From Myotis daubentonii (Eukaryota > Chordata > Mammalia > Chiroptera > Vespertilionidae), in contig NC_081846.1 of assembly GCF_963259705.1 (NCBI RefSeq), positions 90,718,641 to 90,782,640 of the forward strand: a stretch of 64,000 nt of DNA, written 5' to 3'. How positions within the stretch are numbered: the first letter of the stretch is position 1; every line of letters begins with the position of its first letter. Made by a program: the position numbers and the translations under genes. This document shows positions 45,980-55,610 of the stretch, one piece after another. The notes beneath the pieces are model-generated. The model searched no databases and had not been told where the DNA came from. It worked only from the letters and a program-made list of their open reading frames with translations.

Positions 45980-46140
45980 TCTATAATAATAAAAGCGTGA
46001 TATGCCAATTAGACTGGACAGCAGAACAACCTTCTGGATGTCCTTCCAGACGACCTTCCGGATGAAGCCTGGGCTGTGGGGGCCGAGTCAAGCTTCTGTG
46101 GCTGAGCCTCTTGCACGAATTTCATGCATTGGGCCTCTAG
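45980..46140 (+). mobile_element. Helitron unit C (third of the triplet), 161 bp
   Basis: Starts TCTATAATAATAAAAGCG immediately after B's CTAG and ends with 'cacgaatttcatgcattgggcctCTAG'. The right flank is T of the L1 sequence ttgtaaatt. Same short family as 34216-34345 and 9805-10025. Confidence 0.92.
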
Positions 46141-46589
46141 TTGTAAATTAGGCTGCAATAAGCACAGGGGTACATATATTATTTCAAATTAGCTATTGTG
46201 ATTTTTGAATATATTCCCAGAAGTGAAATTGCTGGGTCATAAGGCAGTTCCATTTTTAAATTTTTGAGGAAACTCCATACTGTTTTCCACAGTGGCTGCA
46301 CCAATCTGCATCCTCACTAACAATGCACAAAGGTTCCCTTTTCTCCAAATCCCTCCCAGCACTTTTGTTTGTTGATTTATTGATGATAGCCATTCTGACA
46401 GGTATGAGGTGATATCTCATTGTGGATTTCATTTGTATTTCTCTGATGATTAGTGATTTTGAGAATTTTTTTATGTCGATCAACCATCTGTATCTCCACT
46501 TTGGAGATGTGTCTATCCAGGTCCTCCTCCCATTTCTTAATTGGATTCTTGTGTTATTTTTATGGATTTTTCCCCTTTGTGTCTGTGCT

Positions 46590-46797
46590 TTTTTTTTTTA
46601 TTGATTGATTTTTAGAGAGAAGAAGGGAGAGGGGAAGAGAGAGAAACATCACTGTGAGAGCAGAACATCGACAAGCTGCCTCCTGCACACCCCCATGGGA
46701 ATTTGAGCCCACAACCTGGTATGTACCCTGAACAGGAATCAAAACAGCAACTTTTCTGTGCATAGGATGACACCCAAACAACTGAGCCATACTGGGC
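46590..46797 (-). mobile_element. VES SINE, minus strand, in L1
   Basis: Poly-T then 'attgattgatttttagagagaagaaggg' through a degenerate head ending 'ccatactgggc'. The L1 continues on both sides ('gggtcttttttccctttgtgtc'-like left, 'ttaagttttataagttcctta' right). Confidence 0.85.
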
Positions 46798-46862
46798 AGA
46801 GCTGGTGTTAAGTTTTATAAGTTCCTTAGAAATTTTAGATCTAAGAATATACTGTCTCATCA

Positions 46863-47199
46863 AAGTGTTTTGTATTATGGAAAAAATAAGCTATGTCTAT
46901 TTTGAGTATTACTAAGTATTGCTACCAGTGTATGAATTTCACATCATTTCACATTGTTCAATGTCAAATGGCCACTGATGAATATTTGCATTATTATCAG
47001 GAGATGTGTGGGTCTTACAAGGAAAGGACCATATGGTTCTCTTTGCTACAATAGTACTTTTGTCTGGTGGAGTCCCTGTAAATAAAACACTGCAATAGCA
47101 CAGCCACAGCCTCATATTTGCCAGCACATAGCTGGCCTGGATTTAAACTTGCCCTGATAAGCATACAGTACATACAGTATTGTTTCATACTCTTCAAAT
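46863..47199. other. Single-copy DNA
   Basis: Nothing recognised. Confidence 0.35.
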
Positions 47200-47650
47200 A
47201 ATGAAGGGTCAGAGGAGGTGTGCTGTAACTAAGGCATCCATTGAGGCACTGTAATGTAATTTTCCACTTGTCCTGCCTTTTTGCCCAAATGCCACCTTGT
47301 AACCCATCTGTGCAACAGATTCACAATCTTCAAAATTAGGTATAATGAGCCCTTCTTCCCCAGCAGTGTCATTGTTTGAAATGCTTGTCATATCATCTTT
47401 GGTCATTTACAAATAGCATTTTCTGGGAGCATCACTACATTGCTGATCCTTGATAATTGTTTCCGGGGAACGAATTAATTATTATATCTTTTTTCCCCCC
47501 TGACAACTCTGCTGCCTCTTCCAAGTCAACTCACTCATTGTCCATATCCAGATCTGCAGCGCCAGCAGAGCCATGCCATGCCCTGAAGAGCTCTGGCTAT
47601 CTTTCTCACGCAGCCCATTTGCATGGGTCGTCTTTGCTTGGGGCTAAAGT
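47200..47650 (-). pseudogene. Possible processed-pseudogene fragment, unidentified
   Basis: The minus strand at 47209-47406 is open for 65 codons with protein-like composition (MTKDDMTSISNNDTAGEEGL, IIPNFEDCESVAQMGY, KVAFGQKG...). The sequence further upstream on that strand (to about 47650) reads in the same general style but with several stops. This looks like a decayed coding sequence. No introns, poly-A tail or duplication could be identified and I do not recognise the parent gene. Confidence 0.25.
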
Positions 47651-48124
47651 TCCGCTGTTCCTATAAATAAGTGGGCTATATGAGGGCAGTTTTAGTGAGC
47701 TATGGGCAAAAGATAACCCACAGCAAATGCATCAATTGCATGGCTTTCAAGTCAAATTTATAATGATGAAAAAAATAATTTTAGAGAGTATTTTAGTTTT
47801 ATCACTGTGGAATGAGGAAGCCGGGGAAATAGTCACAGGTTACTATTGAATATTGCCTTTGTGCAAGGCAAAGTAGAGAGATGGGGATGCAAATCAGACT
47901 GGTCTCCATCTTCCAATATCATCCCATTCAGTTTTGTGGACAAGACAAACTCACAGGGAGCAACATTTGGAGGGATTATAACAAAATATTGAGAACTGCA
48001 ACAGGTGTGCTTGGATGGCCCAACAAAGTGCCCAGGGAGTACATCTGGGCAGGAAATCACTCCTCAAGGGGTTGAATCAGAAGAGGTACCACTGAGGGCC
48101 TGGGACTAGATTGAACTGAATCTT
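47651..48124. other. Single-copy DNA
   Basis: Nothing recognised. Confidence 0.35.
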
Positions 48125-48138
48125 AAAAGATAAGAGAG

Positions 48139-49240
48139 TCTAATAGTTTTTTGATGGAGTCTTCAGGATTTTTTATGTACAATATCATGTCATCTGTGAA
48201 TAAGGACAGTTTTACTTCTTCTTTTACAATTTGGATGCCTTTTATTTCTTCTTCTTGTCTAATTGCAATGGCTAGCATTTCCAGTACTATGTTGAACAGG
48301 AGTGGTGAGAGTGGGCAACCCTGTCTTGTTCCTGTTCTTAGGGGAAATGGTTTTAATTTTTGATCATTGAGTATGATGTTGGCTGTGGGTTTGTCATATA
48401 TGGCTTTTATTATGTTGAGGTATGATCGTTCTATTCCCACCTTGCTGAAAGTTTTTATCAAAAATGGGTGTTGGATTTTGTCAAATGCTTTTTCTGCATC
48501 AATTGATATGACTATGTGGTTTTTTTTTTTTCTTTCAATTTGTTTATGTGATGTATCACGTTTATTGATTTGCGGATATTGTACCATCCTTACATCTCTG
48601 GGATAAATCCTACTTGGTCATGGTGTAATATCTTTCTGATGTATTGCTGGATCCGATTTGCTAGAATTTTGTTGAGGATTTTGGCATCTATGTTCATGAG
48701 GGATATTGGCCTGTAATTCTCTTTCATTGTGTTGTCTCTATCTGGGTTTGGTATTAGGGCAGCGGTTCTCACATTGTGAGTTTCGACCCCTTTGGTGGTC
48801 GAATGACCCTTTCACAGGGGTCGCCTAAGACCATCCTGCATATCAGATATTTACATTACAATTCATAACAGTAGCAAAATTACAGTTATGAAGTAGCAAC
48901 GAAAATAATTTTATGGTTGGGGGTCATAACATGAGGAACTGTTTTAAAGGGCCACAAGGTTGAGAACCACTGTATTAGGGTGATGCTGGCTTCATAGAAT
49001 GAGCTTGGAAGTGTTCCTTCCTCTTGAATTTTTTGGAATAGTCTGAGGAGGATAGGTTTTAGTTATTCCTTGAATGTTTGGTAAAACTCTCCTGTGAAGC
49101 CATCTGGCCCCAGGCTTTTGTTTGCTGGAAGCTTTTTGATGACTGCTTCAATTTCTTCCATAGTTATTGGCCTATTGAGATTTTTAGATTCTTCCTGATT
49201 GAGTTTTGGAAGGTTGTATTTTTCTAGGAATATGGTAACC
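48139..49240 (-). pseudogene. L1 ORF2 reverse-transcriptase remnant
   Basis: Minus-strand frames encode part of the ORF2p reverse transcriptase, which copies L1 RNA at the target site. The 154-codon frame 48123-48587 has SIDAEKAFD at residues 28-36, TRQGCPLSP at 87-95 and FTDD at 130-133. The catalytic aspartates of FxDD are kept but the usual alanine is threonine. An upstream block (48590-48772: [23 protein letters not shown]) and another (49063-49230: [26 protein letters not shown]) complete the RT N-terminal side. It is interrupted by SPIN and frameshifts. Confidence 0.93.
48770..48972 (+). mobile_element. SPIN hAT element, copy 3
   Basis: Ends cagcggttctcacattgtg and ggttgagaaccactg, and an exact 8-bp duplication tattaggg at 48762-48769 and 48973-48980. 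The interior has 'ggtcgaatgaccctttcacaggggtcgcctaagaccatcctgcat'-type SPIN arms in order (internally deleted). It interrupts L1 sequence that reads smoothly once it is removed. Confidence 0.96.
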
Positions 49241-49322
49241 ATAAAAATACTAGAGGAATCCAAATGCAACAAAATCTCAGACATATCCTGAAGCAATTTC
49301 TTCACCAATACAGCTCCTAGGG

Positions 49323-49532
49323 CAGTGGTAAGCAAACTCATTAGTCAACAGAGCCAAATATCAACAGTACAATGATTGAAAATTCTTTTGAGAGCCAAAT
49401 TTTTTAAACTTAAGCTATATAGGTAGGTGCATTGTTATTACTTAATTAGGGTACTCCTAAGGCTTAGGAAGAGCCACACTCAAGGGGCCAAGAGCCGCAT
49501 GTGGCTCACGAGCTGCAGTTTGCCAACCACGG
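49323..49532. mobile_element. hAT MITE, 210 bp, in L1
   Basis: Ends cagtggtaagcaaactc and gagctgcagtttgccaaccacgg, 8-bp duplication tcctaggg at 49315-49322 and 49533-49540 (exact). The right arm (gagccacactcaaggggccaagagccgcatgtggctc) matches the element at 18216-18421, but the middle is different and AT-rich. Confidence 0.94.
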
Positions 49533-50053
49533 TCCTAGGGCATTGGAAACTAAAGAGAAAATAAACAAATGGGACTGCATCAAAATAAAAAGCTTCTGCA
49601 CAGCAAAAGAAACCATCAACAAAACAACAAGAAAGCCCACTGCATGGGAGAACATATTTGCCAATGTTACCTCCAACATTGGGGATAATCCAACAAGGGT
49701 TTAATCTCCAACATTTACAGGGAACTCATACAACTTAACAAAAGGAAGATAAACAATCCAATTTAAAACAAATAGGCAAAGGGCCTAAATAGACACTTTC
49801 CAAAAGAGGACATTCAGAAAGCCAAGAGACATATGAAAACATTCCCTAAGTCACTAATCATCCAAGAGATGCAAATCAAAACAACAAGGTGATGTCATCT
49901 CACACCTGTCAGAATGGCTATCATCAACAAACAAGTGCTGGAGAGAATGCAGAGAAAAAGGAACACCCATGCACTGCTGGTGGGAATGCAGACTGGTGCA
50001 GCTACTATGGAAGACAGTATGGAGTTTCCTCAAAAGTTAAAAATGGAACTCCC

Positions 50054-50273
50054 TGTCGAAACCGGTTTGGCTCAGTGAATAGAGCGTCGGCCTGCGGACT
50101 GAAGGGTCCCGGGTTCGATTCTGGTCAGGGGCATGTACCTGGGTTGCGGGCACATCCCCAGTGGGGGATGTGCAGGAAGCAGCTGATCTATGTTTCTCTC
50201 TCATCGATGTTTCTAACTCTCTATCTCTCTCCCTTCCTCTCTGTAAAAAAGTCAATAAAATATATATTTTTTA
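50054..50273 (+). mobile_element. VES SINE in L1
   Basis: A box 'tggctcagtgaatag', B box 'gggttcgattctgg', CT-rich end, A tail. The 15-bp target duplication aaaaatggaactccc (50039-50053 and 50274-50288) is exact. Confidence 0.95.
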
Positions 50274-50876
50274 AAAAATGGAACTCCCATTTAACCCAGT
50301 GACCCCACTTCTAGGAATATATCCCAAGAAACCAGAAACACCAATCAGACAGGATATATGCACCCCTATGTTCATAGCAGCACAATTTACTATAGCTAAG
50401 ATTTGGAAACAGCCTAAGTGCCCATCAGTAGATGAATGGATTAGAAAACTGTGGTACATCTACATGATGGAATACTATGCTGCTGTAAAAAAAAAAGGAA
50501 TTCTTACCATTTGCAACAGCATGGATGGAACTAGACAGCATTATGCTAAGCGAAATAAGCCAGTCAATGGAAGAAAGATACCACCTGATCTCACTCATTT
50601 ATGGACAATAGAGACCATTATAAACTAATGAACAAAAATAGATTCAGAGGCAGAGCAGCATAGAACAGGCTGTCAAACTACAGCAGGAAGGCTGGGGAGG
50701 GTTGGGTGGGCAGTAAGAGATCAACTGAAGGACTTGTATGCATGCATATAATCATAACCAATGGGCACAAGACACTAGAGGGTGGGGGAGGCCGGGGGAA
50801 GGTCTAGAGGGAAAAAAAGGAGACATATGTAATACTTTAAGCAATAAAACAAAATAAAAAAAAAAAGATGAGAGAG

Positions 50877-51149
50877 GATTTTTGGAAGTGGAGATGTGTG
50901 CATTGAGGAGATGTGAGGGGATTGAAGGAGAATTCCAGGTGTTACTATGAGCAAAGGCTCAAAGATGGAAATGCATTAAGATGCACAGTAAGTTTGGTTG
51001 CATGGAGTGCTGGGTGCCATGGCGACATTGCGCTGGGTGCTGTGGAGGAATTCAGAAGGTTGTTATAAAAGGGCTGTTACTCAACATGTCCAGCTTCTGA
51101 CAGAGAAGCTCATGCTACATGTGTGGAATCAGCACATTCCACACTGTCA
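50877..51149. other. Single-copy DNA
   Basis: Nothing recognised. Confidence 0.35.
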
Positions 51150-51590
51150 TAAAGGAAGTTTCCTAGGGCTGCCATACAAATTATCACAAACTGAGTGGTT
51201 TAAAACTAACCAGGAAGTTTGTTGTCTCATAATTCTGGAGATCAAAAGTCCCAACTCAAAGAGAAAGCATGATCATGCTCTCCCTGAAGCTGCAGAGGAG
51301 AGTCCTTCCTTGCCTCTGCCTTCCTTCTGGCAGCTACTGGCCATCCTTGGTGTGCCACGGCTAGTAGCCAGTCACTCCACCGTCTACCTCCACGTCAATA
51401 TGGCAGTCCCCATGTTTCCCAGTGTCCTCTCCTCTTTTCATGAGGACACCAATCATTCAAGATCCTCTCACCTCATGATCCTTAACTACTTACATTCATA
51501 AAGACCTTATTTTCAAAAATGGCAGCATTCTGAGGTTCCAGGTGGACATGAATTGGGGTGGGCAACTGTATTCAACCTACCACAACAAGC
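51150..51590 (-). repeat. MLT1-like MaLR LTR, minus strand
   Basis: In reverse it begins TGTTGTGGTAGGTTGAATAC, continues 'gtctttatgaatgtaagtagttaaggatcatgaggtgagaggatc', has 'tggtgtcctcatgaaaagagg', and ends near 'gtggtttaaaccactcagtttgtg'-type sequence and 'ggcagccctaggaaactt'. This is the order of MaLR (MLT1-type) LTRs. A plus-strand 167-codon frame (50998-51501) crosses it and is not a gene. Confidence 0.75.
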
Positions 51591-53564
51591 CACTTTGTGC
51601 ACCAGTTAAAAAGTGACAAAAAGTGTATAATTTAATCCTCTACATACACTTTCATTAAGTAGTAGAGTCGCCAAATTCTTCTGAAGCTTTGAAGCCAACC
51701 ACTTTCTCCTTTTATTTGTACCTTTCTCTCAGATAAACTGATTTTGTCTTGAATAAAAATCAATTGAGGAAGGTGAATCCCCTTTGCCTTTATCTTCACA
51801 TGCCTCCTTAGAAATTGGGGTTTTCACATTCATGGCATTACTGTTCACTCGGATGGCATATTCCTAAAGACCTTGAACTTGTAAAACCCCTGGAGGCTTA
51901 CAACCAACGTTTTATCCATTAACAGCCCTTTTATCATGCTTAACGTTTAAAAATATTGAATGTTATTAACATTTAAATATTAAATAATATTAACATTTAA
52001 AAATATTAAATATTTTTAAGAGTTTAAATAAATTATTTTAAACTCTTAAAAATATTGGTAGCCATCTTCTGATTTAACATTAGGGCAGGGATCATCCAAC
52101 ATCATTTACTATCATTACCCAGCCTCCAGTCACACACCTTCAAAAGATACTACATTTCTTCAGTCTTTGTTTTTTACTGAACTAATTATAATTTGCATAC
52201 TCTGAGTTAATGGGCCCTAGGAGTACATTGACCATATAATTTATCATCTGAGACAATTTTTGAGAGTGAAAAGTGACTCAATTAAAAACTACACTGGAAA
52301 AACATGAGTAAACAAGAAATTTACCCTCCCAAATGCAGAAGATACATGAGCCAACACACCAGTCCAGCCTTATCCTCTATGTTCCCAACCCAAGTCCCGT
52401 GTTTCAAATAAACAGATGACATTTCTGCTATCTCTGGGCAGGTAAAAGATACTATAGGTATTGTTTCCCAAAACTCAATCTGTGACTTGCCACAATACAT
52501 ACTCAGCTGAAGTGATATAACATTGGCTTCTTCACAGTCAGCATTCAAGATACCTACTATGTGGCTGGACAAAGTAATATGTTTGTATAAGACATCCTTA
52601 CAGGCTCAGGGAGGGTCAGTGGCCCTGAAGATGCACATGATTCTCACAGGCAGAGTCAGGACTGGGGCTTAGATTGTTTAATTCCAAATTGTGTATTAAT
52701 TCTACTTGTTTTCTCTTTTAAAAGGTACTTTATGTCTCATCAGATAAGGGTGATTCTGAATTTGGTTCCTTAAACACCTTCCCAATCTTCCCCGGCGCCA
52801 TTCCTGTTTCCTTCTGGATGCAATCTCTCTTTTTCCTGATGTCTCCCTGGCCCTTTCTTTAGGCCTTATTTCCACACCTTTGTCCAAAGCCAGCTGCTAC
52901 TTGAGACTTTAATAACACCTTGTTTGCTCACACAAAAATCTTTGTTAGACAACATCTTTATTTAATATCTTTATTAAGAGGCTAAGGAATCTATGTCAAA
53001 GGTAAAACAAATTGCAAAACAGGCTTGTGTTTTCAGAAATAAATCAGAAGTCAGTACTTTGACTGACTGGTTCTGGCTGGCTAGCCAGCATTCAGAAAGG
53101 AACAAGCGATGCTCTGCCGCTACCTAGCACTGGGAGAAGAGATGTCGGTCAGTGGGTCCTGCAAGCCTGGGCCTGCAGCAAGACTTCTGGCATAAGACTC
53201 TATCCTCAAGGAAGGCATCAGCTCTTATTTGAAATGAAGCTCAAATGGTCTTCCTGGGAACTCATTTAAACTGCGTGTCAATGGATGCAAATCTGCTCAG
53301 TGGTAGAGGGTCTGACTTTGTTTCCAGACCGACTTCCGTTTCTGTCCTGTTACTTAGTAACCTGGATCTACCCACAGGGATGGCAGGTGCTTCGTCTATT
53401 CTGGGAGCAAGCTGAGCAACGGCATCCCACCAGGGGAATTCTCACCTACGCAGACGCCCCGGGCGCCCCAGTCTCGTACTGGTAGGCACCGAGCATGGCG
53501 TGGCCTCTGGAATTTGAAAATGCTACGGGTCCAGAAAATATATTTGGGACCAGCAGCTGAGCTG
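51591..53564. other. Single-copy DNA with AT-rich palindrome
   Basis: No gene recognised. The inverted repeat at 52009-52056 is listed separately; a MIR-like trace near 52600-52680 is too weak to call. Confidence 0.4.
52009..52056. repeat. Perfect 20-bp inverted repeat, 8-nt loop
   Basis: Arms aatatttttaagagtttaaa (52009-52028) and its exact reverse complement (52037-52056). It sits beside AT-rich repeated 'aacatttaaa' words (51940-52010). Confidence 0.95.
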
Positions 53565-53632
53565 GGGGTTTTTAATTTTATTTTTAATTTTCTTTATTGT
53601 TGAAAGTATTACAGATGTCCCCTTTTTACCAT
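53565..53632 (-). mobile_element. L1 3'-terminal fragment, minus strand
   Basis: 'ttctttattgttgaaagtattacagatgtcccc' is the reverse complement of the L1 3' end seen at 8500-8525. About 65 bp only. Confidence 0.7.
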
Positions 53633-55042
53633 CTTACATTTGAGAGAAGAAAGCTGCCCTTCACAATTATCACCAAGTCTTGGACAACATTCAAATTTGC
53701 ATTCAAAGATGTTAATTTGATGATTTCTAATACTTCAGAGAATTGGGGGAAGGGATGTCTGCATTGACTTGTTCCCCCACGAGCTCTTGCATCACTCTGA
53801 TGGACATTTTACAAACTTTGACAGTTATGAACTCCAAGCTTCAGAGAGTTAAAATGCTGCTTGGGGTGACTCTGTTAGGAAGAAGTAAGGGTTCCATATC
53901 AGATTTGCCTAAATCCAAAGTACATGCTCCAAATCCATTCCTAAAGGAGAGTTTATTAAATGCTCTTAAATTAAAGAGACTCAAATGAAGCCACGTAATC
54001 CTGATCCAGTCTGGACCCAAATCCTCCTTCTCCATCATCTTCTTATCTAAATCTGTGGAGCACAGCATGGGGCACCGGCAGCATGTACTCCGTGCTGGAT
54101 GAGCAAAAGTAGTTTAGACCGGAGAACAATGAATCAGACTCCTCTCTCTGTTAGCGTCCAGTATGCAAGGACTCTGCCAGTGGTGCCAATTATTTTCAAA
54201 ATGCATTCATTGATTTTCTCCTGCTTATTTTTCTTGTTTATGAAAGAAAATAATTGTACAAGTCATTGGGCAGTAGAGCGGGGGTGCGGTGCTGATGTGA
54301 ACCGGGCCTGCACAGGGGAGGCCAGGCTTTGGTTCAGGAGGCCCTGTCACAGCTCGGCCTGCTCCTCACGGGGAGCAGTTCCCCATGAGCTCCATGAGCC
54401 GCCGTCTTGTTTTAAGCAGCGATAACCTCCCTTCGCAGGGCCACAGAGGCATTCAGCACACAGGCTGCTCCTGGTAAACACTATGCATTGCAAGTGCCAT
54501 TGCTTCTAACGTGCTGAAAGGTGAACTCAGGCAAAAGGGAAAAAGGAAAGTCTGCAAGCCCATCAAACAGGCTCTCATGCACAGGCCACTGTTACAAAAG
54601 TTTGGAGTCCAGTTTGGTCATTATCTCATTCAAGTCCTATGTTTCCTCCCCTTGTTTCCTGCATTTTAATAAGACTTTGGCGACTAGTAACCAAACCCAT
54701 GGCCTGATCTATGCGTTACTATTGTTATGATGTCTAATTCTAATACCAAAATGTATTATGAAATAAATGGAGGAAAAATCTTCTAAATCCTCTAGTAACT
54801 ATCAGAAAGGTAAAACATTTGAAAGATCAACATTTATAATTGAGAATAAATCAAGATGAGCCATATAAGATTTAAGGCATATGCATGTATATAAGACACA
54901 TATACAGCATAGTATATTTTACTTTATTTAATGATAGACATATATGTATTTGAGTCTATAAATCTATATTCCTATCATTTACATCCATAAATATATCTAC
55001 ATATGTATCTTTAATATTAATAGAAAAGATATTATGTATAAA
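53633..55042. other. Single-copy DNA
   Basis: Nothing recognised. Confidence 0.4.
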
Positions 55043-55479
55043 CTAGAGGCCCAATGCACAAAATTCATGCAGGGAGGGTCCCTCAGCCCAGCCTGCACCC
55101 TTCAAAGTCCAGGACCCCTCGGAGGATGTCTGACTGCTGGTTTAGGCATAATTGGGCCTAAACCGGCAGTAGGACATCTCTCTCACAATCCAGGACCCCT
55201 TGCTCCTAACCGCCCGCCTGCTCGCTCCTTACCATTTGGCTCACTGCTCCTTAGCACTGCTGTGGAGGTGGGAGAGGCTCCTGCCACCGCCGCTGTGCTC
55301 CCCAATCGTGAGCCTGGCTTCTGGCTGAGTGGCACTCCTGCTTTGGGAGTACACTGACCACCAGGGGACAGCTCTTGCATTGAGCGTCTGCCCCCTGGTG
55401 GTCAGTGTGCATCATAGCAACCGGTTGTTCTGGTCATTCCACCATAAGCGTCGCTGGCTTTTATATACTAGTATATAGA
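55043..55479 (-). mobile_element. HeliBat-type Helitron, 437 bp
   Basis: Minus-strand 5' TC at 55479-55478 ('tatatactagtatataaaagcc'), 3' CTAG at 55043-55046 after 'cacaaaattcatgc'. Flanks A and T. Its body shares the 'ccctggtggtcagtg' module and the 'cggttgttctggtcatt' block with 9254-9804. Confidence 0.9.
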
Positions 55480-55485
55480 TATATA

Positions 55486-55608
55486 CAGGGGTGAGCAAAA
55501 GTAGGTTTACAGTTGTGAGTACATGAAACAGTTTAATCTTGTATTATTGTTTATTAGTTATCATAATATTTCCATATGACAACTGTGAACCTACTTTTGC
55601 CCACCCCG
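55486..55608. mobile_element. Mariner-type MITE, about 123 bp
   Basis: Terminal inverted repeats caggggtgagcaaaagtagg and cctacttttgcccaccccg extend inward through 'tttacagttgt' / 'acaactgtgaa'. Flanking TA at 55484-55485 on the left; on the right the TA is degraded to CA. The arms and the TA target are typical of Tc1/mariner elements known from mammals. Confidence 0.88.
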
Positions 55609-55610
55609 CA

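Larger units (their letters stand above)
41975..46862 (-). mobile_element. L1 (minus strand) hosting six Helitron units and two SINEs
   Basis: Once nested elements are removed, the remaining pieces (41975-41997, 43800-43815, 44178-44625, 44836-44931, 46141-46589, 46798-46862) form one continuous reversed L1 3' end. 'ttattgaactta' joins 'ttggggtgacattgg', and 'cacttggcta' joins 'ttgtaaattaggctgc'. The poly-T-like left end near 41980 marks the L1 3' terminus. The right end (near 46862) lies inside ORF2. The 76-codon frame at 46256-46483 encodes part of the ORF2 C-terminus ([18 protein letters not shown]). Confidence 0.88.
48139..50862 (+). mobile_element. L1 with 5' inversion (twin priming), target duplications intact
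   Basis: 48139 to about 49240 is the ORF2 reverse-transcriptase region in reverse; about 49240-50862 is the ORF2 C-terminus, 3' UTR and A-rich tail in forward orientation. The pair is bounded by aaaagataagagag (48125-48138) and aaaagatgagagag (50863-50876), 13 of 14 identical. So the inverted and forward parts arrived as one insertion. Nested later arrivals are SPIN (48770-48972), a hAT MITE (49323-49532) and a VES SINE (50054-50273). A segment between the RT and the C-terminal region is missing at the inversion. Confidence 0.95.

Noticed and set aside
50998..51501. 167-codon plus-strand frame
   Set aside because: Mostly the complement of an MLT1-like LTR.
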